DNA from: Phoenix dactylifera
Taxonomy: Eukaryota > Streptophyta > Magnoliopsida > Arecales > Arecaceae
DNA length: 64,000 nucleotides
Assembly (NCBI RefSeq): GCF_009389715.1
Contig: NC_052393.1
Coordinates: forward strand, 6,510,001 to 6,574,000
Direction: 5' to 3'
The translations under genes were made by a program, and so were the position numbers. The notes under the pieces were generated by a model. It was not told the DNA's origin. It did not search any database and saw only the letters and a program-made list of their open reading frames with translations. Shown here one piece after another: positions 1-13,661 of this stretch (positions within the stretch are counted from its first letter, which is position 1; each line of letters begins with the position of its first letter).

Positions 1-369
1 GCACATGAGGCGTACGTTGTTTAGAGTTTAAACAATTTTAACGTGATTCACGTGCCTTTTGCTTGCATGTATCTCGCGGACGGCAGACATTTGATATATA
101 TGAGCCTATGGCTGATGAGACCAAGCTACTTCTCGCCGGACACCAAATAGGGCATGTTAACCAATTTAAATTTTTTATTATGATTAATTTTGATTTTCTA
201 TCAATCCGACCGAAGAAGATGGAGAAATCTTGAAAGTAAGGCTTTAATTCTCCTTTTCTTTCATTGATCCTGTACATAACCTCTTTTTATAATGTGAGGC
301 CTGCCCCAAAACAATTTGAGTCGGATTCCTCTTTTTAATCCTAGTAGCATTTTTTTTTCTTAAATAGAT

Positions 370-960
370 ATCTATGGTAGAAAAGATAAAATCTCGAGTG
401 GCCAAAGTGTTCCATATTCAGTCCGGTGATCCTTTTGAATACTTGTAGTAGCCAAACTGGTCTACATCAGTCCAGTGATCTTGCTGGATGAGAGCTCCGC
501 TTGTTTAGAAGATTTAGCTCTTGCTAAAATGGAATTGAAGATGAGGAAGCGCTTACATCCCTATCTCGTAGCTGAACCACTTGGTTTTGCTCGAAGATAG
601 AGTTGTTGGTGTGCTCGCGTTGAAGGCATCGCCAATCGAGATACAATCTCTGTGAGTTGGGCTATCTTCTTCTCTAGTTGTGTGCGACGTTTCATCATCT
701 CATCATCCATCAAGATAGAACTAGCAACAATACTCGTCTTTATCCTTCAATGTACTTCAAGCATGGATAGCTATTTTTCTGACTGCTTGCGCTGCTCGCA
801 TATCAGGACCATGCACTCAGACTCCCATAGATGTAGAGGACCGGGGCTCGGATACCAACTTGATCCAATCCTCCTGGATTCCGTAGTGGCGAAATTGGTC
901 TACATCAAGTCCGGTGATCCTTCTGAATCATCCATTCAACCAAGATGATTTATTATTGGA
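370..960 (-). mobile_element. LTR-retrotransposon remnant (primer-binding site and gag start)
   Basis: Read on the minus strand, 845-857 gives TGGTATCCGAGC, one base off the common plant primer-binding site for initiator-Met tRNA (TGGTATCAGAGC). About 135 bases further along, from 710 downward, a short frame opens with a charged peptide (MKRRTQLEKKIAQL and so on). This resembles the start of a retrotransposon gag protein. A module containing 'ggtctacatcaagtccggtgatcc' occurs in related form near 395-441, 449-482 and 886-924, as expected for leftover LTR sequence. No reverse transcriptase or integrase is visible. Both LTR edges are unclear, so the limits given are approximate. The reading as a gag start is inference from position after the primer-binding site. 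Confidence 0.5.
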
Positions 961-3900
961 ATTCTACAAAGGAATCATAAAGTTCTCTTGTTTTTTATGG
1001 TGTTTACTCATTGCATAGCGCTAGCAAGCCCATGCCGAGGATTTCGAAGGTTGGAGCCTATTGAGGTTCTGAAAACGGTTGTGTGGGTTTGATGATCATA
1101 TATAAGTTGTGGATACATGTTACATACAACATGTATGGTATACCTCTTCCATTCCGAAGATTAGACGTAGGCAACAATTGTCGCTGTATTGAACAATCGA
1201 ATCATCCGAACCAACATCAAAAACTCAGTTTAGGTGAGAATCACTTTCTAGTTTCAGCTAATCTCTTAGATGAATTGGATGTGGGCCAAATTTGTGGTTT
1301 CAGTAAAAATTTATGACACTCTAATCAGGATGGTAGAGGATTGGCACTCTCATTGGAGATGAATAACAATCATATGTCATGACTGTAACATTTTTGAATA
1401 ACCAAGTAATGCAAGATCCAAACTCCATGTGGATTGAGGCTTGCCTGAGCAGCCATGCACTTTTGTTGGGCAATTAAAGGTTTTGGATTTGATTCCTGAG
1501 AATTTGGACCTGGATATAATTATAGTGATGGTAACTTGGGAAGAAAAGATTTATACTCTCTTGACATGTAAGTTTCTAAAAGGTAACTTCGGAAGAATGG
1601 TTTTTGTCTTGCGTCGAAGTTTCTGAATTTTGGCAGCTGAAACCCAAGTTTTGGACCGATTGCTTCGAGCTTTCATTGCCTCGCAAGAGACTAGTTTTAA
1701 ATATAGGACTACCTTCTCTGCGTATGTTTTTTTTCAATATAATTTTGAATTGCATCCGACGACGGGCGTTCAACCCTACGTCTTTTTTTATCATTTTTTT
1801 CTTTCATTAACTTACATCATTATTTGTTGTCCCACAAGTTAGTTAATTGTTTACGCTGACTTCTCCCCGGGGTCTTTATTTTGCTCATACGTACGTGGAA
1901 AGGAAAGGTATTTCCACCACCTTTAGAGCAACTTTTCTTTCCCTAGCGAAGCAGAATTTTGAAGTTCTAAAAGAACCTTTCACATGCTCTTAAATATCGG
2001 ATAGCAGTTTATATCTGAGCTTGATGTGTTTGTTTTCTGCAGCATCGACTAGAATATGTGTTTAGTTTATTTTCTTACCTCAACTTTTCTAAAATCACCT
2101 TTCCCTCCATTTGGCAAAGAACATAATTGAGTAAATTGAGTAATTATATATCCACATAATTAGCGAACTAGTTATATCCTTCGATACAAAAAACCAGCCA
2201 ACTTGCATGTGTTCACATGATTTTTCCTTGTATGTGTTAGACCAATGTTTATATCCCTTCTTAATTGCCAATTTTTCCTAGGGAGGACTTCATCTCTATT
2301 ACTTAATTGCTCGGTAAGAACAAAGACTTAATTTTCATCGAAGTGGAATGTGTAGCTCAATGGACGTTGACATTTGTATTGTGCAATTGGTGGGCGCGTG
2401 TAAAAGTGACCATCTGCCAAACAAAAATTTCAAAGTCCACAATGCTTCACAACCTTTTCTAGTGAATATATTGCAGACTTAAACTGCACCCTAGAGTTTG
2501 GATTACCTCCAGAGTTTCTTCGTATGAACCATGCTATGATAACCCAGAAAAATCACTCCGGTGTCTTGCACCGGTCGATTTGCTTTATTAAATGATACGC
2601 TTCGTAATGTAAAAATTCAAAAAGAGTAATAAGAATATGCCACACCAATTGAGTGGTTTTTGAGTGATATATTTTTGAGATACTTACCATTTTCTGCTGT
2701 ATAAGAACTAGAGACCAAACCGGCTTCACACTTCTAGTTCTATAGAAAATTATATCATACACCACAAGCACCACATGGTGATGCACCATATCAATCACAG
2801 GCATGTGTTCCTACGGGCTAATCACCGAGATTAGTGCTTGATGAATGAAACATGTAGGAATGAGCGCCATGGTGCATGTTGTATGGGATATAATTTCTCT
2901 CAGTTATGCAAAGCACGGGCTTGGATCCTCTCCACTACATAGGAAACCCTCTTAGTCCTCACGGATCCCACCTACAACATATGTTTTACGTTGTTCAACC
3001 ACCTGCACTAATTTGTGAGACCCAGTAGCATGCACGATAGCCAAGTGTGAAGGGGTGGACTCTCTAGATCGAGCGTCAACCACACTGGATTAATTAATAC
3101 GAGCTCCTGTAATCTCATTGTGCCATTAATTCCAGCAATGTCATGAATGAAAGGGATGAGAAACTAATTCGATGTTTCCCGGTTTATTTGGTATGATAAA
3201 AAGTCCTTCTAGGATCTCAGGTCTCAAGCGGAATGAATACGGTCTTAATTATGGGTAGATGCCGGCCTAAGACAGCGTGACACACACGTCCGCCCACAGT
3301 CTTAAACAGTAGGTTATACTCTTTTAAACTCCTTGGTCTACGTGTTGTCCCATGGGCCACAGCTAACTACAAGAAAAAGAAAAACAAAGAAGAACAAAAT
3401 AGAGGAGGAAGCGGTCTTCGTCAACTTTACGCATGGTATCAGACTTCCGTGTCTTTATTTCGTCACAGTTACAATCTTATTCAACAAACGTATCCTCCTC
3501 TGTATGGTCATCACTCCAAGGATGGCCATGACTTGTGTGTGGTCTGCTAGAATTTGTGACCATCGCCTTCATGATGTAGCTGCAGAGCCCCGGGCTGGCC
3601 CATAAATGGAAAATAAGGAGACTGGCGAGAGAGAGATTCTGAATGGCTCAATCGCTTCAGTGATAAATAAAGACTTTTGTTGCATATCTCTTGCTTAATA
3701 TCCTTTTCCAATGGAAGGTAGTGACTGTGACGTAATGTACAGGTAGGAGAGAATAAGGGAGATCGGATCTTGTCAACTGTCCCTTTTTTTTTGCTACTTT
3801 TTTGCGTGGAGTGATTCTCGTCAAATACATGCGCGAGCATTTCCACGTACCATAGTTTGATGGGAACCGGATTCTCAACCTGCACCGAATTCGTTTGCCA

Positions 3901-4147
3901 TATGGTCTAATGTTGCATTTCCATGCGTTGAACTCCTAGCATGGAGACTTGCAAGTGATATGCACGCGGCACATTGAAAAGCTGGAACTTCTTAGGTTCG
4001 GCATAGTTCGGTGTTAGAAGGCAGAGTTCGGGGTTTAGTTTCAATATTTACATATATGTTGTTCATTGGAGGTCAATTAAAAAGTTTGATAAACTTTCAC
4101 ATTGACCGGTTTACCTATGCTCTCATGCTCCTCTCAAAAAAGTGATG
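961..4147. other. Intergenic, no gene recognised
   Basis: The open frames here are short, overlap on both strands and lack recognisable domains. Base composition is AT-rich with no clear splice-linked coding blocks. I could not assign any feature. Confidence 0.5.
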
Positions 4148-4481
4148 TTGCTAAGTTATTCTTTTTTTTTTTTGCTAAAGCGGGTATTTCATACATTACA
4201 AGTATGGATCGATACACCCAATGAAATCAGCAAATAATAAGTCACAAAGTACTTAGGGCAACTCTCCCTCTTCCGCCCTCAGGATATGTTCTGAGTAGTT
4301 AGCCACATATGCTGCCACCCAGTCCGTCGCTCTGTTGGCCTCTTGGTACACATGTTTAACCTGAAAAGCCACTCCATCTCTAACCATCGCCCAAATATCT
4401 TGAAGCAACGAGTGTACGCCTCCACCACCGCACAAGCCCTCTTGAACCCAGCTGATCACAATGGCCCTTGCTAAGTTACTC
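4148..4481 (-). mobile_element. 5'-truncated LINE insertion with target-site duplication
   Basis: A minus-strand insertion occupies 4162-4467 between two copies of a 14-bp sequence, TTGCTAAGTTATTC at 4148-4161 and TTGCTAAGTTACTC at 4468-4481, with one mismatch. Next to the left copy is a T run (4162-4174), which is the poly(A) tail of a minus-strand element. The minus-strand frame 4459-4253 encodes the C-terminal part of a plant LINE RNase H domain, with the pattern LLQDIWAMVRDG, HVYQEAN and DWVAAYVA, then a stop. Only the last ~300 bases are present, typical of aborted reverse transcription. It closely matches the RNase H frame at 23.4-23.6 kb, so both belong to one LINE family. Confidence 0.85.
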
Positions 4482-5790
4482 TCTCATGATAGTATTTATC
4501 CATAAAATGGCCAAAAACATTTATCCACTTGGAAGGTGGATAACTTGGTTTTCTATTGGCCTGTAAAATGGTTATATTTTTTGTTCCTGTAAATATTCGT
4601 TTTAAGTTGATACACTAAGAGGCGATACATTATGAATGTACAAATTATATTTAGAAGCATGAAAGGTATTATGGGAAAGATAGATAGATCTTAGCAACTT
4701 ATCAGAAAGAGCATGGATAACATATTTCGGAACCACTTTCGTGCCTGCCCCCAAGCTCGGCGCCCCAAATAAAAAAAAAAAAGGGCCTTGGCGTATATCT
4801 CATACATCCATAATATTAACTGCACCATCTTTTACTCTTGGACCTCAATGTCTCCCATGCATTTACATTTCGACAGTGGCTGGAATAACGCGCGTTGCCC
4901 CCTATTTGTACGAAAAGAAACACTCGCTTTATACTGAGGAGGTAACTAATATATATTATACTGTAGAAGCAAGAGAATGCTGGATTTCCTAGCTGGCAAG
5001 AATAAAAGCTTTAAATTGTTAGTTACAAATGCTATCTAAGAAATAAAAACTTGCTTTCGCCCACATCGGGATGCATGCCATTTTCATTGGCATATCCAAG
5101 CTGAATAAGTACGTATCTTGTAGCATCAATAATGGAATCCACGACTGATCAGAGTCCTTTTCTTTCTTGGTCGGCTAGTGGACTTACCTTATTCTTGGGA
5201 TATATGGAATCTTAACAAGCCGCACATTTCATGTATACTAAATATTATTTTTTTGAAGACCAATTTTCCTTGATCCATATATGATCATATTTTGCTTACG
5301 TACGTAGAAATTTTCTTTCCATGATATACATGTATATATACGTAAAAATATAAATATACATAAGGATGAAGTTTACCCCTCTCGAGAGGAGATGATATCT
5401 GTCCATCTGATCAAGTTAAAAGTCAATACAGGCTATACAAATTAATGTTTTACACCATTGATCAGTGTACCACTAAAAATGACATGTTTTAGTAATTTCT
5501 ATCTCACGTGTCAAATGGGTGCAAAAATAAAGGATTAAAATGATATAAGGCCATATATTGCTATAATTTAAGTATTATATTTTATTGATTTTCATCAAGT
5601 ATATATTTTAATATGTCTAGAGCATGATTTACAAAATTAAATTTTCAATCTAAATGCTCCATTATATTTTAGTATACTAGCATAATAGAAACCATCCATT
5701 TTTATATCCTAATGAATATATGACATTTAGTTTTGAGGCATTTTTAGTGGTACAAAATATATCAATGATGTAAATCTTTGATTTAAATGC
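4482..5790. other. Intergenic, AT-rich
   Basis: No coding frame with recognisable domains is visible. There is an oligo-A run near 4769-4780 and otherwise AT-rich sequence leading into the (TA)n tracts. Confidence 0.5.
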
Positions 5791-5794
<4 letters not shown>

Positions 5795-5877
<83 letters not shown>

Positions 5878-5957
5878 GTGTATATATGTATGCATGTTAT
5901 ATATATATATATATATATATATAAATGTGTATATATGTATGCATGTATGTGTGCTTG

Positions 5958-5993
<36 letters not shown>
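5795..5993. repeat. Compound (TA)n microsatellite
   Basis: An uninterrupted alternating TA tract runs over about 80 bases (5795-5874). Two shorter TA tracts follow (around 5899-5923 and 5961-5993), separated by imperfect repeats of ATGTGTATATATGTATGCATG. The open frames over this stretch, rich in Y-I dipeptides, are artefacts of the repeat. Confidence 0.95.
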
Positions 5994-5999
<6 letters not shown>

Positions 6000-6024
6000 T
6001 ATCTAGGTGTGTGTGCTTGTGTGT

Positions 6025-6320
6025 GTAAAACCCTATACCAAAAATATTGTGACTTATGAACATGAACAACATCATATTAGGCTCCACAGCTTCTATGACC
6101 ATGCGAGATATATATCTACAAACTTATGATTTAATCAACATCTTGTTTTATGTATGTATGTGTGTGTGTGTGTATGCAAATATCTATGTGCGATGTATGT
6201 ATAAAACCCTCTACCAAAAATATTGTGACTTTTGAACGTCAACAACATGCTATTGGCATCCAAAGCTTCTATGTCCATGTGAGATATCTTCATAACTAAC
6301 GATTTAATGAATTTCTCATC
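6025..6320. repeat. Diverged tandem duplication (~173-bp period)
   Basis: A block starting TGTAAAACCCTATACC at 6025 recurs as TATAAAACCCTCTACC at about 6199. The shared text continues through CAAAAATATTGTGACTT, AACAACAT, AGCTTCTATG and GATTTAAT. The copies are clearly related but diverged. Each is preceded by a GT-rich microsatellite, so replication slippage or unequal crossing-over between the simple repeats is a likely cause (inference). Confidence 0.75.
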
Positions 6321-7700
6321 ATTATGGTGTCCACCTATGGACCATGGCAAATTAATCCATCCTTACCACCGCTTGGAAAAGCCATCTATTAAGAATTGCA
6401 TGATCGTCCGTCATCCTACCAACAATATGGTTTCTGAAATCTGGATCTGATTGGAATTACTGGTGAAATTTCTTCAAGGCTTGTCCTCTATGGAACCTCT
6501 GCTTCAGGGCTTTCAATGGGCCCGGGTGGTCAGAGAAAGCCCATGATGTTAAACCATTACGAATGTTGGTTGACGTCAAAAGCCCGTGCTGGGCCACTCG
6601 TATGGCGGCCGCTCGACCAACCTAAGTCCAAAGCCACGTATAATCGCTGGGCTGGGGCTTGAACCAGAGCCTAGAACTTATCTAGAAAATATTCGGATCT
6701 TGCATGGATTTCGATTTAAATCGAACTCGCTCATAGCCCCATTTATTAGATTATTATTGCATGTAGCGATGTACAAGTCCCTTGATAAGTCAAATCAAAG
6801 CAATAACCTAGTTTCTAGAATGGGCAAAGCCTTGACAGAGCAGCACTTGTATGGAATGGGATGAAATTTTTATTCTCCACCAATAATACTAATTTTTAAA
6901 GTTAAAGCCATACTTAGGCACCATTTAGAAAAGGGCTGGGGGGAGCCCATTTATCTAATCAAGCTCTCATGATTACACTTATCCGGATAAAATTTCTACT
7001 TAGGAACCTATATACTAGTTGAAGCCTTGTATAACTTGATTTAAACCCTCCCTTATCCCCTCACACACAACACAAAGAAAAAAAAAAAAAAAACACTATG
7101 CATTGGAGCCCGGTAAAATTAAGGACCAGGCATCAAGTTCCCCTTACGACAAAAGGAGACAAGGATTGCCGCCAACCCCACGGATGGTTTGACCTGTTAA
7201 CAGTGGCCACGTCCGGACTTAAACAGTGTACATAAATTCTCGGCATAGACTTCCCCGTTCTAATGGGTTAAGCCGTGAAGGGAACGGATCTGGCCTGGCT
7301 CCCAGCGTGGCTTATCTGCGAGTGCCTGATTCTCCTGCTATCTCTATCCTACGTGGCAAAGACCCATTGGGCCCAGGGAATTCCTGTGGGCGGAAGCCTC
7401 ATCCTAAGGTCGAAGATTATGGGGACCTAAAGGCAAACCGATTTATCTTAATTGATAGAACAATGGGCCAATTCCAATTAGTTAATAGGGATTTTTCCAC
7501 CCTCAACCAAGCCACGCCCACATAAACGGCTCATGGTGTGCCCAGTGTTCTCAGAGTGGGTCCCATCACCCGGGTCGCAGGATAAAGCGCGGGAGAAACG
7601 AACGGAGGTGGAAGCTGGTCGATGTGGAGCCGCCTCTCCTGCGTCCAAGCTCGCGTTAAACAGCAAAGCCGCAAAGGCCCTTCGGTGATGGTGGTGGCGC
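6321..7700. other. Intergenic upstream of the CPBP-family gene
   Basis: The stretch holds an A run at about 7077-7093 and short frames with no recognised domain. GC content rises toward 7500-7700. I see no gene, though distal promoter elements of the gene starting at 7766 could lie here. Confidence 0.5.
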
Positions 7701-7711
7701 TGGCGATGCTT

Positions 7712-7728
7712 TCATTATATATAATATA
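7712..7728 (+). promoter_or_regulatory. TATA-like box of the CPBP-family gene
   Basis: The AT-only sequence TTATATATAATATAAAA lies about 40-55 bases before the ATG at 7766. It is followed by a pyrimidine-rich stretch with CTCTCTCTC just before the start codon. The position suits a TATA element with a very short 5' leader. The transcription start itself cannot be seen. Confidence 0.55.
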
Positions 7729-7765
7729 AAAAATCTCCACTCCCTAGTGCGCGTTCTCTCTCTCC

Positions 7766-10700
7766 ATGGAGCTTCGTTGCGGTTCTCCTCGAGGTCTCTC
7801 CCTCGTCTCCTCCTCTTCCGCCGCATCCTCGTCGTCTCCTTCCCCTTCTTCTTGTTCGTGTTCTTCTTCTCCGAGCGGCGGCCTACGCTTCTGGCCGCGG
7901 AAGGGGATCGGTCGGACGAGGATTAAGGCTTCGGCGGAGGGGAGCGACGGGGAGCACCGCCGGAGGGGGTTCGCTTCCGGTGGCCCCACGATGGAGGTCT
8001 CCGCCTCGGGCTCGCATTCCTCCTCCTCCAGAACGACGACGACGGTCATCGATCGGAGCTTCGGCGGCGGGGATACCGAGTTCCCGGTTTGGGACAAGCT
8101 CGGAGCCGTCGTTAGACTCAGCTTCGGAATTGGTGAGTCTTGTATCATCCTTCTTCTTACTAACTCTGGAAACCCTCAACCTCGCGATTTTGTTTCTGAA
8201 AATATGTTAAACTAATTTCTGGAGTTTTTAAGTTTAATTGTTTCTGTCAGTACAAAAAATATTATGCTTGTAATGAGGGAGTAATTTCTTCTAGTTCGAA
8301 TGAAATGGCATTTTAATTCAAAAAAGGGGGGAAAGTTCTGATTTTTTTCCACAAAAAAAAATATATCAGGGATATATGCGGCTATGGCGCTGGCGGGGAA
8401 GTTTATATGTTCGATTACAGGAGTAGACTGTACGGGAGGTTTCCATCCGTCGCTAAATGCTATTGTGGAGGGATTGGGATATGCAGCTCCTCCAATCATG
8501 GCTCTGCTCTTCATCTTAGACGTATGCTCCCATTTTGAGAATACCCTCTCATCATATGTTACTCTGTTTTATTTGTTCTTATTTAGAATTGGTAATTCAA
8601 GTTTCAAATCAGAATTGGCATTCCAACTATGTTACCTGCCATGCATGAGTTAGCTTTAAATACTAATGCTTGCCGAATGAAAATTCGTAAAACTGTAGCT
8701 GTGCAGTTGGGCCCGGACTTGGATGGTGATATACACTAATTCTCTTTATAGAGTTTTCCACACAAAGTTATGCTACCTAATTTAGAAAGTCTTCCAATAT
8801 GCATCTGGACTTCGATGGCTTAGTTTGAAATTCTATTCTCATATGTTTGAGAATCTGTTACTGTTTTAAGACAGTAGCTTAATTGTCTCTAACAATGTTA
8901 CTTGCAGCACTCGAATAGTCTTAAACAGGAATGCAATAGTTTAATTGTGTCTCTAAGAGTGTTACTTATAACACTTGAATAAGTCTTAAATGGGAATGCA
9001 GTAGTTTAACTGTGTCTCTAAGCATGTTACTTATAGAATTACAATAGTATTAAATAGGCATCCTTGCGGAACGTGAATTAATAAACCTGTAGCCATAATA
9101 ACTGTCAAGGCTTTCTTTTATATCTTGATTAATCTTTCGTATTGATTAGCATGGTCAAAGGAGACTGGGCCCAAGGTTGAATTAAGGCTTTCTACTTAGT
9201 TCCGCCTCTGTTCTGTAATCGCTTCTCCTTTGGACAGCAACCTTCTACAGTTTTAAGATGGGACAATCAACAGTTCAAACTAATAATAAAGCTGAGTAGA
9301 TAGGATATTTCTATAAAAAAAGAACCCCATGGGTTCATATTCTTAAAATAGCAATAATTATCTACATGTCCTCAGTAATGCATATTCATTGCTTGCCTTC
9401 TTAAGGCCTAATCAGGAATCTATGTTTTATTTGGTTGAAAATTAAGATGCTAAAATACAAAAGACAAAAAAATTCATAATTATGATGTTAACTGACAAGC
9501 TTTACACAGGATGAGGTTGTCAAGCATTCACCTCAGGCTCGTGCCATTAGAGATGTGGAGGATGAGGAGCTCCGGAGCTTCTTCTATGGCATGTCACTGT
9601 GGCAGGTATTTACTAACATTTATTTTGTCCATGTATATTCTTCTGATATCGTATCCTGTGATGACTAACATCATCTGGTACTTTTGGGCTTTTTGCAGTT
9701 CATACTCATTGTTACTGCAAGCTCAGTGGGTGAGGAGCTTTTCTATCGTGTTGCTGTTCAGGTAAGGCCTCATGAGAAATAATGTGCTCTATTTAAAACT
9801 ACATTCTTCTTTCTATCAACAAAATACTAAATTCATTTTGTTTTTTCACTATCTCATCCCATGAAAAAATATCATAATTATCATTACTATATTGATATTT
9901 CTGAGTGAGTGAAACTATTTAGTCATGAAACATGTAGTTTGCAAATGATCATACATGCCTCTGGAGGATATCATTCCTTCTTGCACCATAAACTTGTGTG
10001 GTTTCACTACAGACCATTTTAAGAAGATATATAGCAGGACCACACTACAGATGACATCTCCAAATGTTGAAAAGGAATAAACATGCGTAATATATCTGTC
10101 CTTATTTGGAATATACACAATTTGACCATCCTCTGCACAAAGTAATGTTTTGATATTATTGTGAAACAAGTTAATACATTTCGTTTGTTAATAAAATACA
10201 GTCATTTTGTTTGTTAATAAATGAACTAGAGCGGATTTTTTATAGCATGATTCAAAATTGTGTCTGGTGAATGGTGTTGGACTTCTGGAAATCCAAATTA
10301 TAATAGGATAGTTGTTTTGTGGTGAATAGTCTAAAAATGAAACCAAAAAAACAATTCAAACAGTTTTAACAAAACTCCATCTGGTCCCTGCACTGGTTTC
10401 AATTGCTTTTTAATTGAAATGTTTCAGTTTCAGGTAAAATAAGTTAAATACAAATTTAATGAGAATAGTATTTCTAAAAAAGAAAAACTAATCAGAAGAA
10501 AAAAACCTGAAATCGAAACTTTAGCACATGGGGAAAATGCTTTTATCGAGATAAATTCAAGAGATATAAATCTTAAAATGTAGCTGTTCCACTGTAGTCA
10601 TGGAATCCATATTTGTTTGCATAGGCCTGGCATTATGGCAAGATTGATCTTATACTTGGTAGTCATGGAAATGTAATGGTGTCAAGCCAATTGATTGTAA

Positions 10701-13661
10701 CTTCTTTTCAAAATACTTGTCCCTTTCTTATCAGTTGATATTACATTGTTGAAAATGCGTTAGTCATAGCTAAATTATACTGTTTTCTAAGTAATTATTT
10801 ATGAACCAATCTGGTATTATTCTACATTTCGTATGATTTGATTTACATGCACAAGCTAATTTTAAACAACCTAAAATACACCACTTATGACTCATTAACG
10901 AATCCTCGAACTTGAACTCTTCCTAGAAATTTATAGATTTAAACAAGATGTAGAAACCAGTGAAACACTAATCAGCAGGATCGCTAGCTTGCCAGCCTTA
11001 ATAAGGCAAAATAGAATAAGAGAGAGCTAATAGTCCCTTAAAGTACTGGAAAAGTTGGAAGAGAATGACAGTGGATAAAGTATAACAAATTCATTGCATG
11101 AGTTACATGTGAAATGCTGAATCTTAGATGGCACACAAGGAAGCCTAAGTGGGGGATTTATAGTATAATCTGAACAGGGTTTGCTGTCAATGGGCAAAAC
11201 TTTATGTAAGTTCCATACGGCATCAATTGATGATGTGGGTTACAGGAAGAGGAGCCTAGGTCGATTCATCCTTTCCCTTTCTTTCTTTGTTTCGATAAAT
11301 GAAGCCAAGACCCCCATTACAATCTTAAATTGCTGATGCCTGGGCATCAGCCACGGCAAGCTGGAACAGAGCATTAGGGAAGGAACTCGTCCACGCCCAG
11401 TACGCATATTGTTCATGGCTCCATAGCTCACAGCCCAATTGGCTGCTTTGTTCCCTTCATGATAGACATGGACATGGAGATGTGGAGGTGTGCTACCATA
11501 GTAGCATATGGGGGACAAATGGCTGCAGGAAATGGTGGACGCATCTTACCACTACTCCTGTAATTGTTGATTGAGCTGCTCCATCTAATGGGAAATGGAG
11601 TTCTTATCAACAAAAAGGATAGGAAAGACATTACTGAAGAGAGCATAATTGTGATCAGTGAATCTGCTAAAGATGAAGAATGATGCAAGGACTAAAGATG
11701 TTTCAAACCAGGAGAGGAGTAAATACTGACAGCATAGGCATTATTAGATAGGATACAAGCAATAAGCTATGATGAATTATGCTAAATCCAAATTCATCCC
11801 CATCTTTATTCTCAAAATAATTATAAGGTTTCTATATATAATAACAATGAGATGTCCTAACATGAGACAAACTAATCTAATTCAGTAGGCAGATTTTTAG
11901 CTCATTCGCAGCATGTGTAATGACCAAACCAGGAAGCCTCAAGTCATGGTTATTAAAATTAACTTTTTAATGAGTGTGTCTGTGCCTTAAGTAAATAAAT
12001 ATATACTGAGTCACAGAAAGGAAGCAGACATGGATGGAAGATGAGACTTTTTGGAGACAATGTCCATGCTGCTTAATGCTGTTTTACAAGAATTCAACCA
12101 TTTCCTAGTCCAAGCTAAAACACCCATAGTGTAAAGTCAGACACATATTATCTCTTTAATCGATCACCCCATCAAGTGAGTTCAACTCATGATAAATCTT
12201 ATTCCCATCTGGCTGCAAAATATCCAATCCTAAAGGCCACCCTTTTCCTTTTGTCTCTTCAGTTTTCATCTTCTTATAATCTTTTTTTTCTTATCTAATT
12301 CATGCCATGCTACAGGGGGCATTGGCTGATACGTTCTTAAAGAGCACTGAACTCATGAAAGATGCACGTGGAATTGCATCTCTGGTAAGCACCTAGTTTT
12401 GTTGGCAATATCTGTATAGTGTTACATATCGTTATTTCAGATGCCACTTCTAAACTAGATGCTTTGTAAAATTCTAATGTCCCAAATCATTGTAGACTGG
12501 CATGCTGCCTCTCTTTGTCCCATTCGCTCAAGCATTTGCAGCTGTTGTCACAGCCGCCCTCACGGGATCACTCTACTATGTTGCGACTGCTCCAAAAGGT
12601 ATGTTTGCCTTCACTTTTTCCTTTTTATGCAACCACAGCTACTGTCTCATCCCCTATATTTTAAATCATATATTTTGTATATTGCTGCAGACCCTACATA
12701 TGTCATTGCACCAGTATTACAGTCTCGTTCTGGCCGTGAAGACCTTAAGAAGCTTTTTGCAGGTCAGTGAACTAGATGCCCAGTTGTGGTACGTAGAAAT
12801 ATGCATCATAAATCACCTATGTTTGGACTAGTTGGAATAAATTGAAAAAAAACTGATGGAAAAATATATCCCATGAGCAATAGGTGGTTGTGTTTGCAGT
12901 GCAATTCGTGTATCAATTCTTAATGTATTTGGTATGTAATTAGCCAAAATATAAGCTAAAATTGTCAGGTGGGGAGCAAGTTAGTTTTTTGCCGTCTACG
13001 GTGGCCTCTAAACAAAGATTTGCTGGCTATGGATCCGTACAGCATTCTTGGATTTCACTAAAAAGAAACTCTACATTCGAACAGACGTCCATTTTCATTT
13101 ATAAAAAACTAGATTATTTCTTATATACTTTTTCCAGTGGGCAGCTTAGTTGGCAACAGCTGCACCTTACGCATGGCTTCACCTTAGCCTGCTTAACTCT
13201 GTTACTTCAGTACTATTTAGTGCAATTCCGCATGAACTCAAAACAGACGAAACTAAATCTCTGTGGCCTACATAATTTTTGCTATGCAGCTTGGTACGAA
13301 AAGAGACAAATGAAGAAGATATATTCTCCCCTTTTGGAAGGATTACTGGCTCTCTACCTTGGTTTTGAATGGATTCAGGTATGCTAGCATCTCATCAAAG
13401 TCTCATTTTTTTTTTTCTTATCAAAAAATTGGAAGTGTCTCATTTTCAGCAACCACTGCAACAATATGAAAAAAAAATAAATTTATACTTATCTTGGGAT
13501 ATTTGTAGACGGATAATATCCTTGCTCCTATGATCACACATGGGATATACTCGGCTGTGGTGCTGGGGCATGGACTTTGTAAAATTCATGACAACAAGCG
13601 TAGGCTGCGCCAAAGAATCCAGCAAGTGAGGGTGGAAGCCAAGAATTTAAATAAATCATGA
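7766..13661 (+). CDS. Plastid-type CPBP/CAAX-protease-like membrane protein, nine exons
   Basis: Exons, by GT-AG borders and preserved phase: 7766-8132, 8370-8521, 9510-9605, 9699-9761, 12316-12384, 12496-12598, 12691-12762, 13290-13378, 13509-13661. They join to 387 codons with no internal stop. The N-terminal ~70 residues are rich in Ser, Arg and Gly and poor in acidic residues, like a chloroplast transit peptide. Hydrophobic helices follow. Exon 4 carries EELFYR (E217, E218, R222), the EExxxR motif of the CPBP (type II CAAX/Rce1) family, and exon 9 carries a conserved-looking His (H348 in ITHG). The middle His motif of the family is not obvious; the segment PFAQAFAAVVTA has none, so proteolytic activity is uncertain. 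The length and long conserved stretches resemble the Arabidopsis SCO4-type chloroplast proteins, a call from memory of the family. Intron 4 (2.55 kb) contains a LINE relic. Confidence 0.92.
11240..11690 (-). mobile_element. LINE 3'-end relic inside intron 4 of the CPBP gene
   Basis: On the minus strand the peptide HVYHEGNKAANWAVSYGA, then GVLASFIETKK, matches the C-terminal RNase H signature seen in the LINE copies at 4.2 and 23.5 kb, but is more diverged. No clean poly(A) or target-site duplication is visible, so the limits are approximate. It sits antisense to the host gene in an intron and does not disturb the exon phases. Confidence 0.6.

Noticed and set aside
5794-6102. Open frames encoding long Y-I-Y-I repeats, here and at 15.8-16.1 and 25.6 kb
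   Set aside because: They are translations of (TA)n microsatellites with no start context or domain.
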